Program-made: the position numbers and the translations under genes | Shown here: positions 1 through 8,695 of the stretch, in pieces | Numbering within the stretch: the stretch's first letter is position 1 | Layout: every line of letters starts with the position of its first letter | From: an uncultured Flavobacteriaceae bacterium | GTDB lineage: Bacteria > Bacteroidota > Bacteroidia > Flavobacteriales > Flavobacteriaceae | Assembly: GCA_943788695.1 (NCBI GenBank) | Contig: CALSRG010000001.1 | Location: 744,001 to 808,000 of the forward strand | DNA length: 64,000 nt | Direction of reading: 5' to 3' | The notes under the pieces: model-generated | The model's input: only the letters and a program-made list of their open reading frames with translations | The model's database searches: none | Told to the model about the DNA's origin: nothing

Positions 1-2277
1 AGGATCGTCTAACCAGCCTTCTTCCCATTGTGGTTGCGGTTTTGTTACAAGTTTGCAATCGATACCTTCAGTAACAGAACCATCCGCACAGGTATTAATT
101 GAGTTGTCCATACCCAACTCTCCAAAGTGCCAAATCATTTTAGGTCCAGGTATCAATAAAGATACTGCTCCAATGGCACTCATCCGACCTAAAGCGGTGT
201 TAAGATTAGTGATATCATATCCCGATGAACTATTACCATAGGTTATATTTTTATACATCAGACGTTCCTCATCATGACTCTCAGCATAGCCTACCACCCT
301 TTTACCAGAGAATCCGTGAGCGAGATGTCCCATTCTACTAATGTCGTTGTTTGAGTTAAAGCCCATTGTTAGCTGATTGTATTGATCAGTCATTTTACCC
401 CATAACATTATGCCTTTACCTTCTTCCAACCGATAATTAGCCCAGTCATCTTCTTCGCTATCTATTCCTAAATGTTCAAAAATTACGTAGTGATCGGGAT
501 CTAAACTCCAAGAATAATCTGCATATTGTTGAAGTACTGCCACCCGATCCGCTTGATATGCATTGGTGCAATTTTGATCATTTGCAGTACAATTTTGAGT
601 AAAACCTTTGGTTAAATCCCATCGAAATCCATCTATTTTAAATTCTTCAATCCAATGTTTAATCACTCTTTGAGAATAATACTGAGTCAGTTCAGATTGA
701 TGGTTATAATCGGCACCAACACTGTAGCTGTGAGTAGCTACTTCATTCATATAAGGACTTTCAGAACTCGGTTCGCCCCACCCGTTACCATCAGGATCGT
801 TCATCCACATTCTGTTCATTGCATTTCTGCCAAAACCATGATTTAGTACTAAATCAAAGATTACAGCGATACCATTTTGATGAAACACATCTACCAACTC
901 TTTGAGTTTATTTGCAGTGCCATAGAATTTGTCGACTGCCATATGGAAAGCGGAATTATAACCCCAGCTTTCGTTTCCTTCAAATTCCATCACTGGCATT
1001 AATTCAATGGCATTGATATTGAGGTTTTTAAAGTAGTCAACTCGGTCAATTAAGTTTTGAAAATTCCTCGCAGCATCAAAATCTCTAATCAAAACTTCAT
1101 AAATAATAAGATCTTCTTTTTTAGGTTTATTAAAGTCCGTCACTTGCCAGTTATAAACTTCTGGTGCGGTATTCAAAACGGTTACTTCTCTGTTTTGTCC
1201 ATCTGGATATTCAGGTATGTTTGGGTATGAGTCTTCAGGAATCCATGGATCATCAAATGGTGACAAAACAAGGGTTGAAAAGGGGTCAGCAGTTTTGACT
1301 AATTTTGGTGAATTAGTTACTGGACTGATAGCGGCCACCCAATATTGATAATTATAATTTGTTCCAGGATTTAATCCATTGATTGTAATCCAAAATTTTC
1401 CAGAGCTAGGGTCTTTTTTCATGGCATCAACAGATTGTGGCGTATAATTGTTCCAATCAGCTGCAATATAAACGAAGTCTTTAAGAGGAGCGTTAAGCAC
1501 TAGGGTGGCTGTAGTTTGATCTGATGGATTTAAGTTGATACCATCTTCCATATTTGCAGGCATGACCTCCTCAACGGTATTGTCGACATAAATCACGAAA
1601 GGCTTTGTTACAACAGTGGAGCCTAAGGTAACCACCAGTTGGCAGTATTGGTTGGTTTGTATATTTTGAAAAAGGTGACCATTGTAAAAATTGACATTTA
1701 CTTCAATATCCACGCTAACACCATTTGCAAATAGTTCATAATTGGCATTTCCGTTTGTGTTTTGAGCTAATATTTGTGTCGAACCATCATAAGGTACGAC
1801 AATAACACCATTACTGCTTTCTGTTGGATTGAGCATAGTAACTTGGAAAGCACCAACATTGAGAAAAAAGTCACTGCATCCGTTGTCTTTAAGTTCTTGA
1901 CTGCCATCTTGATTTCTAAAAACAAGCCCCATTTTTGTTGCGCTTGCAATTTCTGCCACGGAAAGTCCAAAATATACTGATGGAGTTATGGTTATACTAT
2001 AGGTCCCGTCACCATTAGAAGTCATTTCGCCAACACCATCGTCTGTTCCCCAATTTCCAACGACATTGTAACCCCAGGGATTAGCGTCATTTCCAATACC
2101 TGCGTGCATGTAGACAGATTGTGGTGCAACAATGCCATTACAGTTTGAAGCTGAACTGTTTATATCTACAGTTATTGTTACAGATTGCTCAACTTCAAAA
2201 GGACTAGGATTAGTGCTCAGCTGAGAAAAACACGCAAAAGGCGTAAATACCACAAAGAGGCGTATAAATTTGAACAT
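1..2277 (-). CDS. Secreted GH13 alpha-amylase, SusG-like role (3' end beyond window)
   Basis: An endo-acting alpha-amylase that would cut starch outside the cell. I translated it by hand from the ATG at 2277; 759 codons are open to the window edge, so the C-terminus is missing. It starts with a Sec signal peptide (MFKFIRLFVVFTPFACFSQ). Ig- or CBM-like beta domains fill about residues 20-390, including a CBM48-like segment near 270-370. The GH13 barrel follows, with the nucleophile in GFRWDLTKGF (Asp about 554), the acid/base in VIFEHLG (Glu about 601) and the third carboxylate in ESHDEER (Asp about 669). It is the last gene of the susC-susD-susE group, 65 bp after the SusE-like gene, with a hairpin terminator in between. 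A type IX sorting tail is common in flavobacterial homologues but would lie outside the window. The family is certain; exact specificity (starch, pullulan or other alpha-glucan) is inferred from context. Confidence 0.93.
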   Translation of the reverse strand, partial: MFKFIRLFVVFTPFACFSQLSTNPSPFEVEQSVTITVDINSSASNCNGIVAPQSVYMHAGIGNDANPWGYNVVGNWGTDDGVGEMTSNGDGTYSITITPSVYFGLSVAEIASATKMGLVFRNQDGSQELKDNGCSDFFLNVGAFQVTMLNPTESSNGVIVVPYDGSTQILAQNTNGNANYELFANGVSVDIEVNVNFYNGHLFQNIQTNQYCQLVVTLGSTVVTKPFVIYVDNTVEEVMPANMEDGINLNPSDQTTATLVLNAPLKDFVYIAADWNNYTPQSVDAMKKDPSSGKFWITINGLNPGTNYNYQYWVAAISPVTNSPKLVKTADPFSTLVLSPFDDPWIPEDSYPNIPEYPDGQNREVTVLNTAPEVYNWQVTDFNKPKKEDLIIYEVLIRDFDAARNFQNLIDRVDYFKNLNINAIELMPVMEFEGNESWGYNSAFHMAVDKFYGTANKLKELVDVFHQNGIAVIFDLVLNHGFGRNAMNRMWMNDPDGNGWGEPSSESPYMNEVATHSYSVGADYNHQSELTQYYSQRVIKHWIEEFKIDGFRWDLTKGFTQNCTANDQNCTNAYQADRVAVLQQYADYSWSLDPDHYVIFEHLGIDSEEDDWANYRLEEGKGIMLWGKMTDQYNQLTMGFNSNNDISRMGHLAHGFSGKRVVGYAESHDEERLMYKNITYGNSSSGYDITNLNTALGRMSAIGAVSLLIPGPKMIWHFGELGMDNSINTCADGSVTEGIDCKLVTKPQPQWEEGWLDDP

Positions 2278-2290
2278 AATTTATTGGTTT

Positions 2291-2323
2291 AAAAAAGCCC
2301 GCATTGGTGTTCCAATGCGGGCT
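2291..2323 (-). terminator. Intrinsic terminator between SusE-like and amylase genes
   Basis: A 12-bp perfect stem (2296-2307 with 2312-2323, loop of 4 bases) is followed, on the minus strand, by six U residues at 2291-2296. It sits 20 bp after the SusE-like stop codon and 14 bp before the amylase ATG. No promoter matching TTG/TAnnTTTG is visible between the hairpin and the amylase, so it probably acts as an attenuator with partial read-through, or as a 3' end stabiliser. Confidence 0.85.
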
Positions 2324-2342
2324 AAAATAATACTTTTTGATA

Positions 2343-3677
2343 CTATTGTGCCCATGCATTCATGACAATGGACAAATTGTTGAAATCGAAAGTAATGTTG
2401 TATGTACCCGCAGTTACAGGAATGTTTGCACCGTTCAATTCAAGCGATCCGTTGTTACCGTCGTCACCATAGTTGACACCCCAAGCATCGTTTTGACGGA
2501 TTTTAATTTCACCGTCAACCAATGTTGCACCTGTAATGGTGTACACACCAGGGTTGATTCCGAAATCTGGAAGGAATTTTTGATCTGGGCCATCCCATCC
2601 ATTTGATGTACCACTCCCAACAAGTCCCCATGCATCCATTGGTTCTAATGAATACTCCATAGCATTTAAATCTAGTGTCACTAAATAATGACCTGCAGTA
2701 ACCACAATATTAGCGCCACCTTGTTCTAAGGTTAAATCTGCGTCATTGTCACCAAGGTTGACGTCCCAGTTGTTGTTTTTGCGAAACTTTACTTCACCAT
2801 CGACAAAAGTTACTACCCCTTTGAAATTGTCCGCATATGAGTTGTAATATAACAATTGGTCAGGACCATCCCATCCGTTTTCGGTACCACTACCAACAAT
2901 GCCCCAAGAAAATGTTTCCATGGTGTATGTTAGTGTATTGGTGTCAAAAGTGATTTTATAACGTCCAGCCGAAACTGCAATGTCTGGACCACCAGCTTCT
3001 AAAGTACCTGCGGCACCGTCAACAACTGCAGGAGACGAAGAGCCAACGTTCTCAGTCCAGAGGTTGTCTTTTCTGAATTTGATCATACCATCTCTCAACG
3101 TAACATAGGATACTATAACGCCGTCCGTTGCAGTGGTCCAAAAAGGGACGTCCAATATGGCACCGCCGCCCCAGCCTCCTGGAGTGGCACTTCCAACTAC
3201 TCCCCATGCTGTTGAAAGATTGAGGATGGTAGAATAAGGTGTAACCGACATTTGAACGGTGTTCGACATAAAACTTTGATTACCATCTAATTGTGCCATT
3301 ACTTTGACATCAATGGTGCTCGCCACATCTGGATCAAGACCCAAAGACAGTAATTTGTTATTCAACGCACCAACACTTAATGTTTTCTCGTTAGCACCTG
3401 CACCATTAAATGATTGTGGAGCTGAAAAATCACCTCCCGACACATCAAGTAATATGGTATAGTTGATGGCGGTTTGAAATCCAGTATTTGGTGTTGTCCA
3501 AGATACAGTAACTGCATCTGAAAGGGCATTGTCTTCTATCAACAAAACTGCGTCAGTTGAAAGTGAAACCGACATGGTCGCATTGCTGTTTAGCATCACG
3601 TTATCTTCGACTTCTTGACATCCCGATGCTATTGCAATAAGACCTAAAGCGTAAAATATATTTTTCATTGTTTTCAT
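2343..3677 (-). CDS. SusE-like starch-binding outer-membrane lipoprotein, three repeats
   Basis: A surface lipoprotein that would hold starch near the SusCD transporter. The signal peptide ends in a lipobox (IASGC, Cys about 20). A SusE N-terminal Ig-like domain (about 30-150) is followed by three homologous starch-binding domains starting near residues 157, 256 and 349. Each opens with a W-G-x-V-G-S-x-T-x-x-G-W-D/G-G motif and ends with a TAGxYxxTxDxxxxxY strand. The repeats resemble the SusE/SusF C-terminal domains, in which Trp residues stack on glucose rings. The gene ends 7 bp short of nothing else in its frame: the stop is TAG at 2343-2345, and 7 bp separate its start from the SusD-like stop. 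ATG 3677 is used; ATG 3668 is an equally good start. Confidence 0.92.
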   Translation of the reverse strand: MKTMKNIFYALGLIAIASGCQEVEDNVMLNSNATMSVSLSTDAVLLIEDNALSDAVTVSWTTPNTGFQTAINYTILLDVSGGDFSAPQSFNGAGANEKTLSVGALNNKLLSLGLDPDVASTIDVKVMAQLDGNQSFMSNTVQMSVTPYSTILNLSTAWGVVGSATPGGWGGGAILDVPFWTTATDGVIVSYVTLRDGMIKFRKDNLWTENVGSSSPAVVDGAAGTLEAGGPDIAVSAGRYKITFDTNTLTYTMETFSWGIVGSGTENGWDGPDQLLYYNSYADNFKGVVTFVDGEVKFRKNNNWDVNLGDNDADLTLEQGGANIVVTAGHYLVTLDLNAMEYSLEPMDAWGLVGSGTSNGWDGPDQKFLPDFGINPGVYTITGATLVDGEIKIRQNDAWGVNYGDDGNNGSLELNGANIPVTAGTYNITFDFNNLSIVMNAWAQ

Positions 3678-3684
3678 ATTTCTA

Positions 3685-5538
3685 TTAATTATAACCTTCG
3701 TTTTGCGTTAGGTTAGGGTTAACCAAGATGATGTTACTTGGTAATGGAAATAAGTTGTATTTCGAATCAACACCAGTTCCAGAAGGCGTGTCTCCCTTAA
3801 ATGGCCACAAATATGTGTCAGTTGTGAATCTGCCATAACGAATTAAATCAGTTCGTCTTTGCCCTTCCCAATACAATTCTCTTGATCTTTCATCTAAAAT
3901 AAAATCAAGTGTCATATCGCTACTAGTGATGTTGCCTGAGGTATTTCCGTAACCGCGTGTTCTAATGGCATTAATGGCGTCAAGAGCAGTAGCTGTATTA
4001 CCACCACCTCCGCGTAGCGTAGCCTCTGCATAATTAAGCATGATTTCGGGTAGTCTAATCATGGCAAGATCTGTATCTACAAAATTACCACTAGCATCAC
4101 TACCTTGCATACCGTTGCTGTCAAGGTTTGTGAATTTACCAACGGCATAACCATCACCGAAAGCAGGAATTTCCTCTATTTCTAAGTTCTGACCATCCGT
4201 ATAAAAAATACCACGTTTATCACCAGCTGAAAGTATAGAATAAGTATTGGTATTTAAATCTAGCGTGATATAATAATTGCCTGCAGCAACAGCGATATTA
4301 GAACCACCAGCTTCCAAGGTGCCGTCAGCACCGTCATCACCAAAATTCACACCCCAATCTTCGTTGAATCGGAATTTAACTTCACCAGAGTTCAAACTGG
4401 CGTATAAAGCATAGGTGTTTGATCCAGTTTCATACATTTCCATGTCAGGACCATCCCATCCGTTTTCAGTAGCGCTCCCAACGAGTCCCCAATCCGATTG
4501 GGTGCCTAGGGCAGCATTTAAAGCGTCGGCATCTAAAACAAATTTTTCAACTAAGCTTTTGGTTGTTCTTAGACCAAACCAGCCGCCGTTAATTCCATAA
4601 TTAGCTGGATCCATTGATCCACCGACGGCAGCATGGACTAAAAATGTGGTCCCACCGTAGGTCTGAGAATTCAATCCGTCAAAGTTTACTGTAAAAATAA
4701 ACTCGTTTTGAGCACCGTTGGTGTTGTTGTCAGCCATAAATAACTCCGCATAGTTGTTGTGTAAGCTGTATGAAGAACTCATAACTTGTGCAGAATAGTT
4801 GACACATGCATCATATCTTGGAACACCTGTCCAAACTTCTGAATTTAAATAGATACGAGATAAAAGTGCCTTAGCAGCAGTTTGGTCAACACGACCATAT
4901 TCATTTGAGCCTGGAAGAGAGGTCTCCAGATCTATTAATTCATTTTCTACAAAACCAAAGATATCCGCTCTGTTGTTTTGCAAAGGTAAATCAGCTGTTA
5001 CTACAGTTACAATTGGCACATTTGCAAACATGTCCATCAATACACTGTAGGCGTACGCTCTAATAAAACGTGCTTCAGCGATATAATTTGAAACTTCAGG
5101 TCCAGATAATGCACTGGCATTGCTGATAAACGAGTTGCTAAATGACACCACCTGAGCTAAACGATAATACATCGCTTGGGTAAAGTCATTACCACTTGAC
5201 CAATACATGCCGTGCAAGTCAGGAAGTCCTGGATCTCCCCATGCTACTACTGCATGGTCAGTGGTTAATTCATTTAAGTTAAAAAGCATCCGTGTGTACT
5301 GAGAAAATCCCTCATCGATATCTGCAATATCAGGATCTCCTGCTGGTCCTTGCTGTCCTGTAAGCGCTAAGCTACCGTACACTTTTGCTAAGGCTCTTTT
5401 AGCCTGTTCAATGTCAGTAAAGACATTTTCTTCCGTGAAGCTATCAGGGTCAATCGGTGATTGGTTTAAATCGTCGTGACAACCAACGAATAACAGGACT
5501 AAACCTGATAAAAATATTTTGTTAATATAATTTTTCAT
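3685..5538 (-). CDS. SusD/RagB-like lipoprotein with inserted SusE-type starch-binding domain
   Basis: The substrate-binding lid of the SusC transporter. The lipoprotein signal ends at LLFVGC (Cys 20). The SusD TPR-like core spans about residues 25-345 and the C-terminal SusD region about 440-617, including a typical RSRELYWEGQRRTDLIRYGR segment. Between them, about residues 347-438, lies an extra domain beginning SDWGLVGSATENGWDGPD and ending near NTNTYSILSAG. That domain closely matches the three repeats of the neighbouring SusE-like protein. At 617 residues the protein is about 90 longer than an ordinary SusD, which fits one inserted domain. It is 11 bp from the susC-like stop. The family call is firm; the insertion is seen directly, and its glucan-binding role is inferred from the SusE match. 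Confidence 0.93.
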   Translation of the reverse strand: MKNYINKIFLSGLVLLFVGCHDDLNQSPIDPDSFTEENVFTDIEQAKRALAKVYGSLALTGQQGPAGDPDIADIDEGFSQYTRMLFNLNELTTDHAVVAWGDPGLPDLHGMYWSSGNDFTQAMYYRLAQVVSFSNSFISNASALSGPEVSNYIAEARFIRAYAYSVLMDMFANVPIVTVVTADLPLQNNRADIFGFVENELIDLETSLPGSNEYGRVDQTAAKALLSRIYLNSEVWTGVPRYDACVNYSAQVMSSSYSLHNNYAELFMADNNTNGAQNEFIFTVNFDGLNSQTYGGTTFLVHAAVGGSMDPANYGINGGWFGLRTTKSLVEKFVLDADALNAALGTQSDWGLVGSATENGWDGPDMEMYETGSNTYALYASLNSGEVKFRFNEDWGVNFGDDGADGTLEAGGSNIAVAAGNYYITLDLNTNTYSILSAGDKRGIFYTDGQNLEIEEIPAFGDGYAVGKFTNLDSNGMQGSDASGNFVDTDLAMIRLPEIMLNYAEATLRGGGGNTATALDAINAIRTRGYGNTSGNITSSDMTLDFILDERSRELYWEGQRRTDLIRYGRFTTDTYLWPFKGDTPSGTGVDSKYNLFPLPSNIILVNPNLTQNEGYN

Positions 5539-5549
5539 AATAATATTAT

Positions 5550-8486
5550 TTAAAAGTCAAGGTTTAAGCCGAAAACAAACGACTGAGGTCTAGGGTAAAA
5601 GCTATTGTCGATACCTCCAACGATTTCAGGATCCAATCCGGTGTAATTTGTAAAAGTAGCTACGTTTTGCATAGAACCATATACACGAGCATCAACTTTC
5701 GGGAAAATACTACCGAGATTGTAGCCAATGGTAATGTTGTCAATTTTATAAAATGAAGCATCCTGAATGTAATGATCGCTTAATAAATTGAATTCAGTGA
5801 TTTCTTGAAATCCAGTTTGGAAATAATCAACATGAAGATTGGTCAAGATTTCTCTATCGGTTGCACGTCGGGCATAAGCCTTACTTGATGCCACGTTGTC
5901 GTAGGATTCATTTCCAATACTTGCTCTAGACACTAGCGCAAAGTCCCATTTCTTGTGTGTAAAGTTAATGTTGAAACCTAATTGTAAATCAGCGTAAGGA
6001 TCTCCCGCAATATATCTGTCATCGCCGTTAATGGTGTTGTCACCGTTACGATCTACAAATAAACCTTCAATAGGTCTGTTGTTTTCATCATAAACTTGCT
6101 GATAAACGTAGTAGCTAAATGGCGCTTCACCTTCTGTATGCAATTGGATGGTGTTTCCAACACCACCTGAAATACCGCCCACCTCTTGAATAAAAGGCAG
6201 TGTAGTCACCTCATTTTTGTTGTATGAACCGTTAAGGTTAAGGTTTAAGCTAGTGTCATCTGTTCTTACAACCCCTAAATTTAAATTGAGTTCAACACCA
6301 TTGTTTTCGATGTTTCCAATGTTTAGAGGAAGTCGATTGGAAAAGTTTGTAAACGGATCAACTGAGCCGTTTGCGATCAAATCTATAGTTTCTTTTTGAT
6401 AAACATTTAAAGAACCAGAAATTCGACGATCTAACATGCTAAAGTCTAAACCTAGATTGGTTGTGCGACTAATTTCCCATCTCAGTTCTTCATTAACTGG
6501 TTGTGGGCGATAGGTTTGGTAGAACTCGTTTCCAAATTGATAGTAAGCGGCAGAATTGCTACCCGTATAACGTGTTAGGTAAGCATACCGTTCAGACAAT
6601 GAAGCTACGTTTCCAACCTCACCATAACCAAGACGCAATTTTAACTCATCCATAATACCATCACCGTCACCAAAATTAATCACGTTGTAGGCTAAAGCTG
6701 CGGCAGGGAAGTATCCCCATTGGTCTTCTGGATTAAGCTTTGATGAAGCATCTGCTCTTAAAGAGGCCGTGAACAAAAATTTATTGTTAAAATTATAGTT
6801 AAGTCTTCCGAAGTAAGAAAGTAATACCTCTCTTGAAGCATCGGCAGTTCTGAAATTTGCTTGTCCGTCTTCTTCTTCTTCACTATCATAATCTGATCCG
6901 TTGAATAAGATAGTTTGATAAGAGTGTCCTAGAACCAGATTCATATTATGACCTTCTTTTAATTCTCTGTCATAAGTAAGGTATCCTTCAAATAATTTAC
7001 TCGTATTTGCATTGGCATAAGAATAGAATGAACCGTCAAAAGTGGTGTCAGCGGTCGGTAGTAACGCCGATGTGATGCTGCGACCATGACTATTTGATCC
7101 GTCATAAGCTAAATTAACACTTGCGGTTAGACCTTCAAAAAATGGCAGATCATAATCCATTTTCATACTTCCTAAAAAACGTCTCACCTCCGAGGTATCG
7201 TCCGTGTAATTAAGCAATGCTAGTGGATTTATTGGTGCAAGGTTAAGTTGCACGCCAAAAGCATCGACATATGAGGAATATCCTTCGTACTGCGATCCAT
7301 TAAACACTGATTGTGTTGGATCGAAATCAATGGCGCTACTTATAGCACCTCGATTTGCAAATCTGTTTTCAGTGTACATCCCTTTGGCATTGAACTGGAA
7401 TCTCAGACTACCGTCTAAAAAACTAGGAGATAAATTTAAGTTAGCTGTTGTTCTATTGAATTCATCACCCAAAAGGATGCCGTCAAAGTTTGTATTACCA
7501 AGTGAAAAACGCACTGGGATCTCTATATTAGCTGATCCAGGCAGCAAGTTTGCTGTACCTGTTGCACTAAAATTATTATCAGTACCAACAGCATTTTGAT
7601 AAATCAAACTTTGCCAATCGGTGTTTTGGTCACCCAAACGTGCAATGTCTTCTGCGCTACCAATAGTATTGATTAATTCTCTGAATTGATCGCCAGACAT
7701 GACATCCACTTGATTAAGGGGTCTGTTGCTTGTTACAGAACTTGACAATTGATATTTAAATTCTTTGCCTTTTCCTTTTTTTGTGGTGATCATGATAATT
7801 CCACCAGCCGCGCGAGCACCGTAGATCGCCGTTGCAGAAGCGTCTTTAAGTACTGTGAACGATTCAATGTCGTTAGGGTTAATCAAGTTTAAAGAATTCC
7901 TTTCTCCACCAACACCGCCACCAAGTGGCACGCCATCAACAACAATTAGTGGTGATGCTGCACCAGCACCTTGGAGGGTCCCAAGTCCTCGAATCAAAAT
8001 ATTTTGCCCTTCACCAGGGGCACCTGAACTAGGCGTAACAACAACACCTGGAATTTTTCCGGCTATTAAAGCACCTGCAGAAAGTTGAGGGCCTTGGTTG
8101 AAGTCTTTTGAAGTCACAAGATCAACAGCACCTGTTAAATCTTGTTTACGGGCAGATCCATATCCGATAACAACAACTTCATCAAGAAGTGCTGTGTCTT
8201 CCGACATTACGACATTTAAAGATGATTGTCCTAGATATTCAACTTCTACGGTAATATAACCCACGTAAGAAAATACCAAAACATCGCCTGAAGATGCAGA
8301 CAGCGTATATTTCCCATCAAAATCTGATACTGCACCAGAATTGGTATTTTTGTTAACGACATTCACACCAGGAATAGGAGCTGCCGATATTTGTTCTGTA
8401 ATCGTACCTGAAACGATATTCTGTGCAAGCCCAAAGGCTGGAAAAAGAAATAACGCTAAGACAGTACGTAAAGCTACTTTTTTCAT
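5550..8486 (-). CDS. SusC-like TonB-dependent glucan transporter
   Basis: The outer-membrane beta-barrel that imports malto-oligosaccharides using TonB energy. After a Sec signal peptide (ending GLAQ, about residue 22) comes a carboxypeptidase-regulatory-like domain (about 25-100, VSGTITEQ... GYITVEVEYLG). A TonB-box-like DEVVVIGYG lies near 105, then a plug domain (about 115-230, GAVDLVTS, IIMITTKKGKGK), then the barrel ending in aromatic residue F (VFGLNLDF). The length of 978 is normal for SusC. It is the first gene of the minus-strand arm, and its leader holds a promoter-like box and a LacI-type operator. Confidence 0.96.
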   Translation of the reverse strand: MKKVALRTVLALFLFPAFGLAQNIVSGTITEQISAAPIPGVNVVNKNTNSGAVSDFDGKYTLSASSGDVLVFSYVGYITVEVEYLGQSSLNVVMSEDTALLDEVVVIGYGSARKQDLTGAVDLVTSKDFNQGPQLSAGALIAGKIPGVVVTPSSGAPGEGQNILIRGLGTLQGAGAASPLIVVDGVPLGGGVGGERNSLNLINPNDIESFTVLKDASATAIYGARAAGGIIMITTKKGKGKEFKYQLSSSVTSNRPLNQVDVMSGDQFRELINTIGSAEDIARLGDQNTDWQSLIYQNAVGTDNNFSATGTANLLPGSANIEIPVRFSLGNTNFDGILLGDEFNRTTANLNLSPSFLDGSLRFQFNAKGMYTENRFANRGAISSAIDFDPTQSVFNGSQYEGYSSYVDAFGVQLNLAPINPLALLNYTDDTSEVRRFLGSMKMDYDLPFFEGLTASVNLAYDGSNSHGRSITSALLPTADTTFDGSFYSYANANTSKLFEGYLTYDRELKEGHNMNLVLGHSYQTILFNGSDYDSEEEEDGQANFRTADASREVLLSYFGRLNYNFNNKFLFTASLRADASSKLNPEDQWGYFPAAALAYNVINFGDGDGIMDELKLRLGYGEVGNVASLSERYAYLTRYTGSNSAAYYQFGNEFYQTYRPQPVNEELRWEISRTTNLGLDFSMLDRRISGSLNVYQKETIDLIANGSVDPFTNFSNRLPLNIGNIENNGVELNLNLGVVRTDDTSLNLNLNGSYNKNEVTTLPFIQEVGGISGGVGNTIQLHTEGEAPFSYYVYQQVYDENNRPIEGLFVDRNGDNTINGDDRYIAGDPYADLQLGFNINFTHKKWDFALVSRASIGNESYDNVASSKAYARRATDREILTNLHVDYFQTGFQEITEFNLLSDHYIQDASFYKIDNITIGYNLGSIFPKVDARVYGSMQNVATFTNYTGLDPEIVGGIDNSFYPRPQSFVFGLNLDF

Positions 8487-8549
8487 TTAACTGAATTTAA
8501 GTTAATGTTTGATTATTTATGCATTTTTCACTTCTCTTGGGCAAGGTAA

Positions 8550-8562
8550 AAAAATTACTTTT
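8550..8562 (-). promoter_or_regulatory. Candidate susC promoter box, shared with the permease promoter
   Basis: On the minus strand this reads AAAAGTAATTTTT, 63 bp before the susC ATG. TAATTTTT matches the Bacteroidota -7 consensus TAnnTTTG at all but the last base. The identical 13-mer lies at 9852-9864 before the maltose permease gene. No clear -33 TTG is visible at the usual spacing. Confidence 0.5.
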
Positions 8563-8594
8563 CGGTTGGCTTGTAATTATGTAAAATATGTTTC

Positions 8595-8608
8595 CGAAAA
8601 CGTTTTCG
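8595..8608. promoter_or_regulatory. LacI-family operator palindrome
   Basis: CGAAAACGTTTTCG is a perfect 14-bp palindrome with the central CG step typical of LacI/GalR-family operators. It lies in the divergent region between susC and the lacI-type gene, 32 bp from the susC box and 45 bp from the regulator's -7 box. This position is upstream of, not over, both candidate promoters. Confidence 0.75.
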
Positions 8609-8653
8609 TGTTGAAAACTTCTTTTTTTAGGGGCACTCTAATTGTGAATTGTG

Positions 8654-8661
8654 TACTTTAG
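8654..8661 (+). promoter_or_regulatory. Candidate -7 box of the LacI-family gene
   Basis: TACTTTAG matches TAnnTTTG in 7 of 8 positions and lies 34 bp before the ATG at 8696. Transcription would begin near 8667, downstream of the GTG at 8651, which argues against that GTG as the start codon. Confidence 0.45.
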
Positions 8662-8695
8662 CCCTTGTCTGATAAAAATTGGGAGATTATTTTTG

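Noticed and set aside
2343..3250. Repeated DNA inside the SusE-like gene as a possible repeat array.
   Set aside because: The three units are diverged coding repeats of one protein domain, not a CRISPR or tandem DNA repeat.
8651..8695. GTG start 15 codons upstream of the LacI-type ATG.
   Set aside because: It would lie upstream of the likely transcription start and add residues before the standard helix-turn-helix N-terminus.
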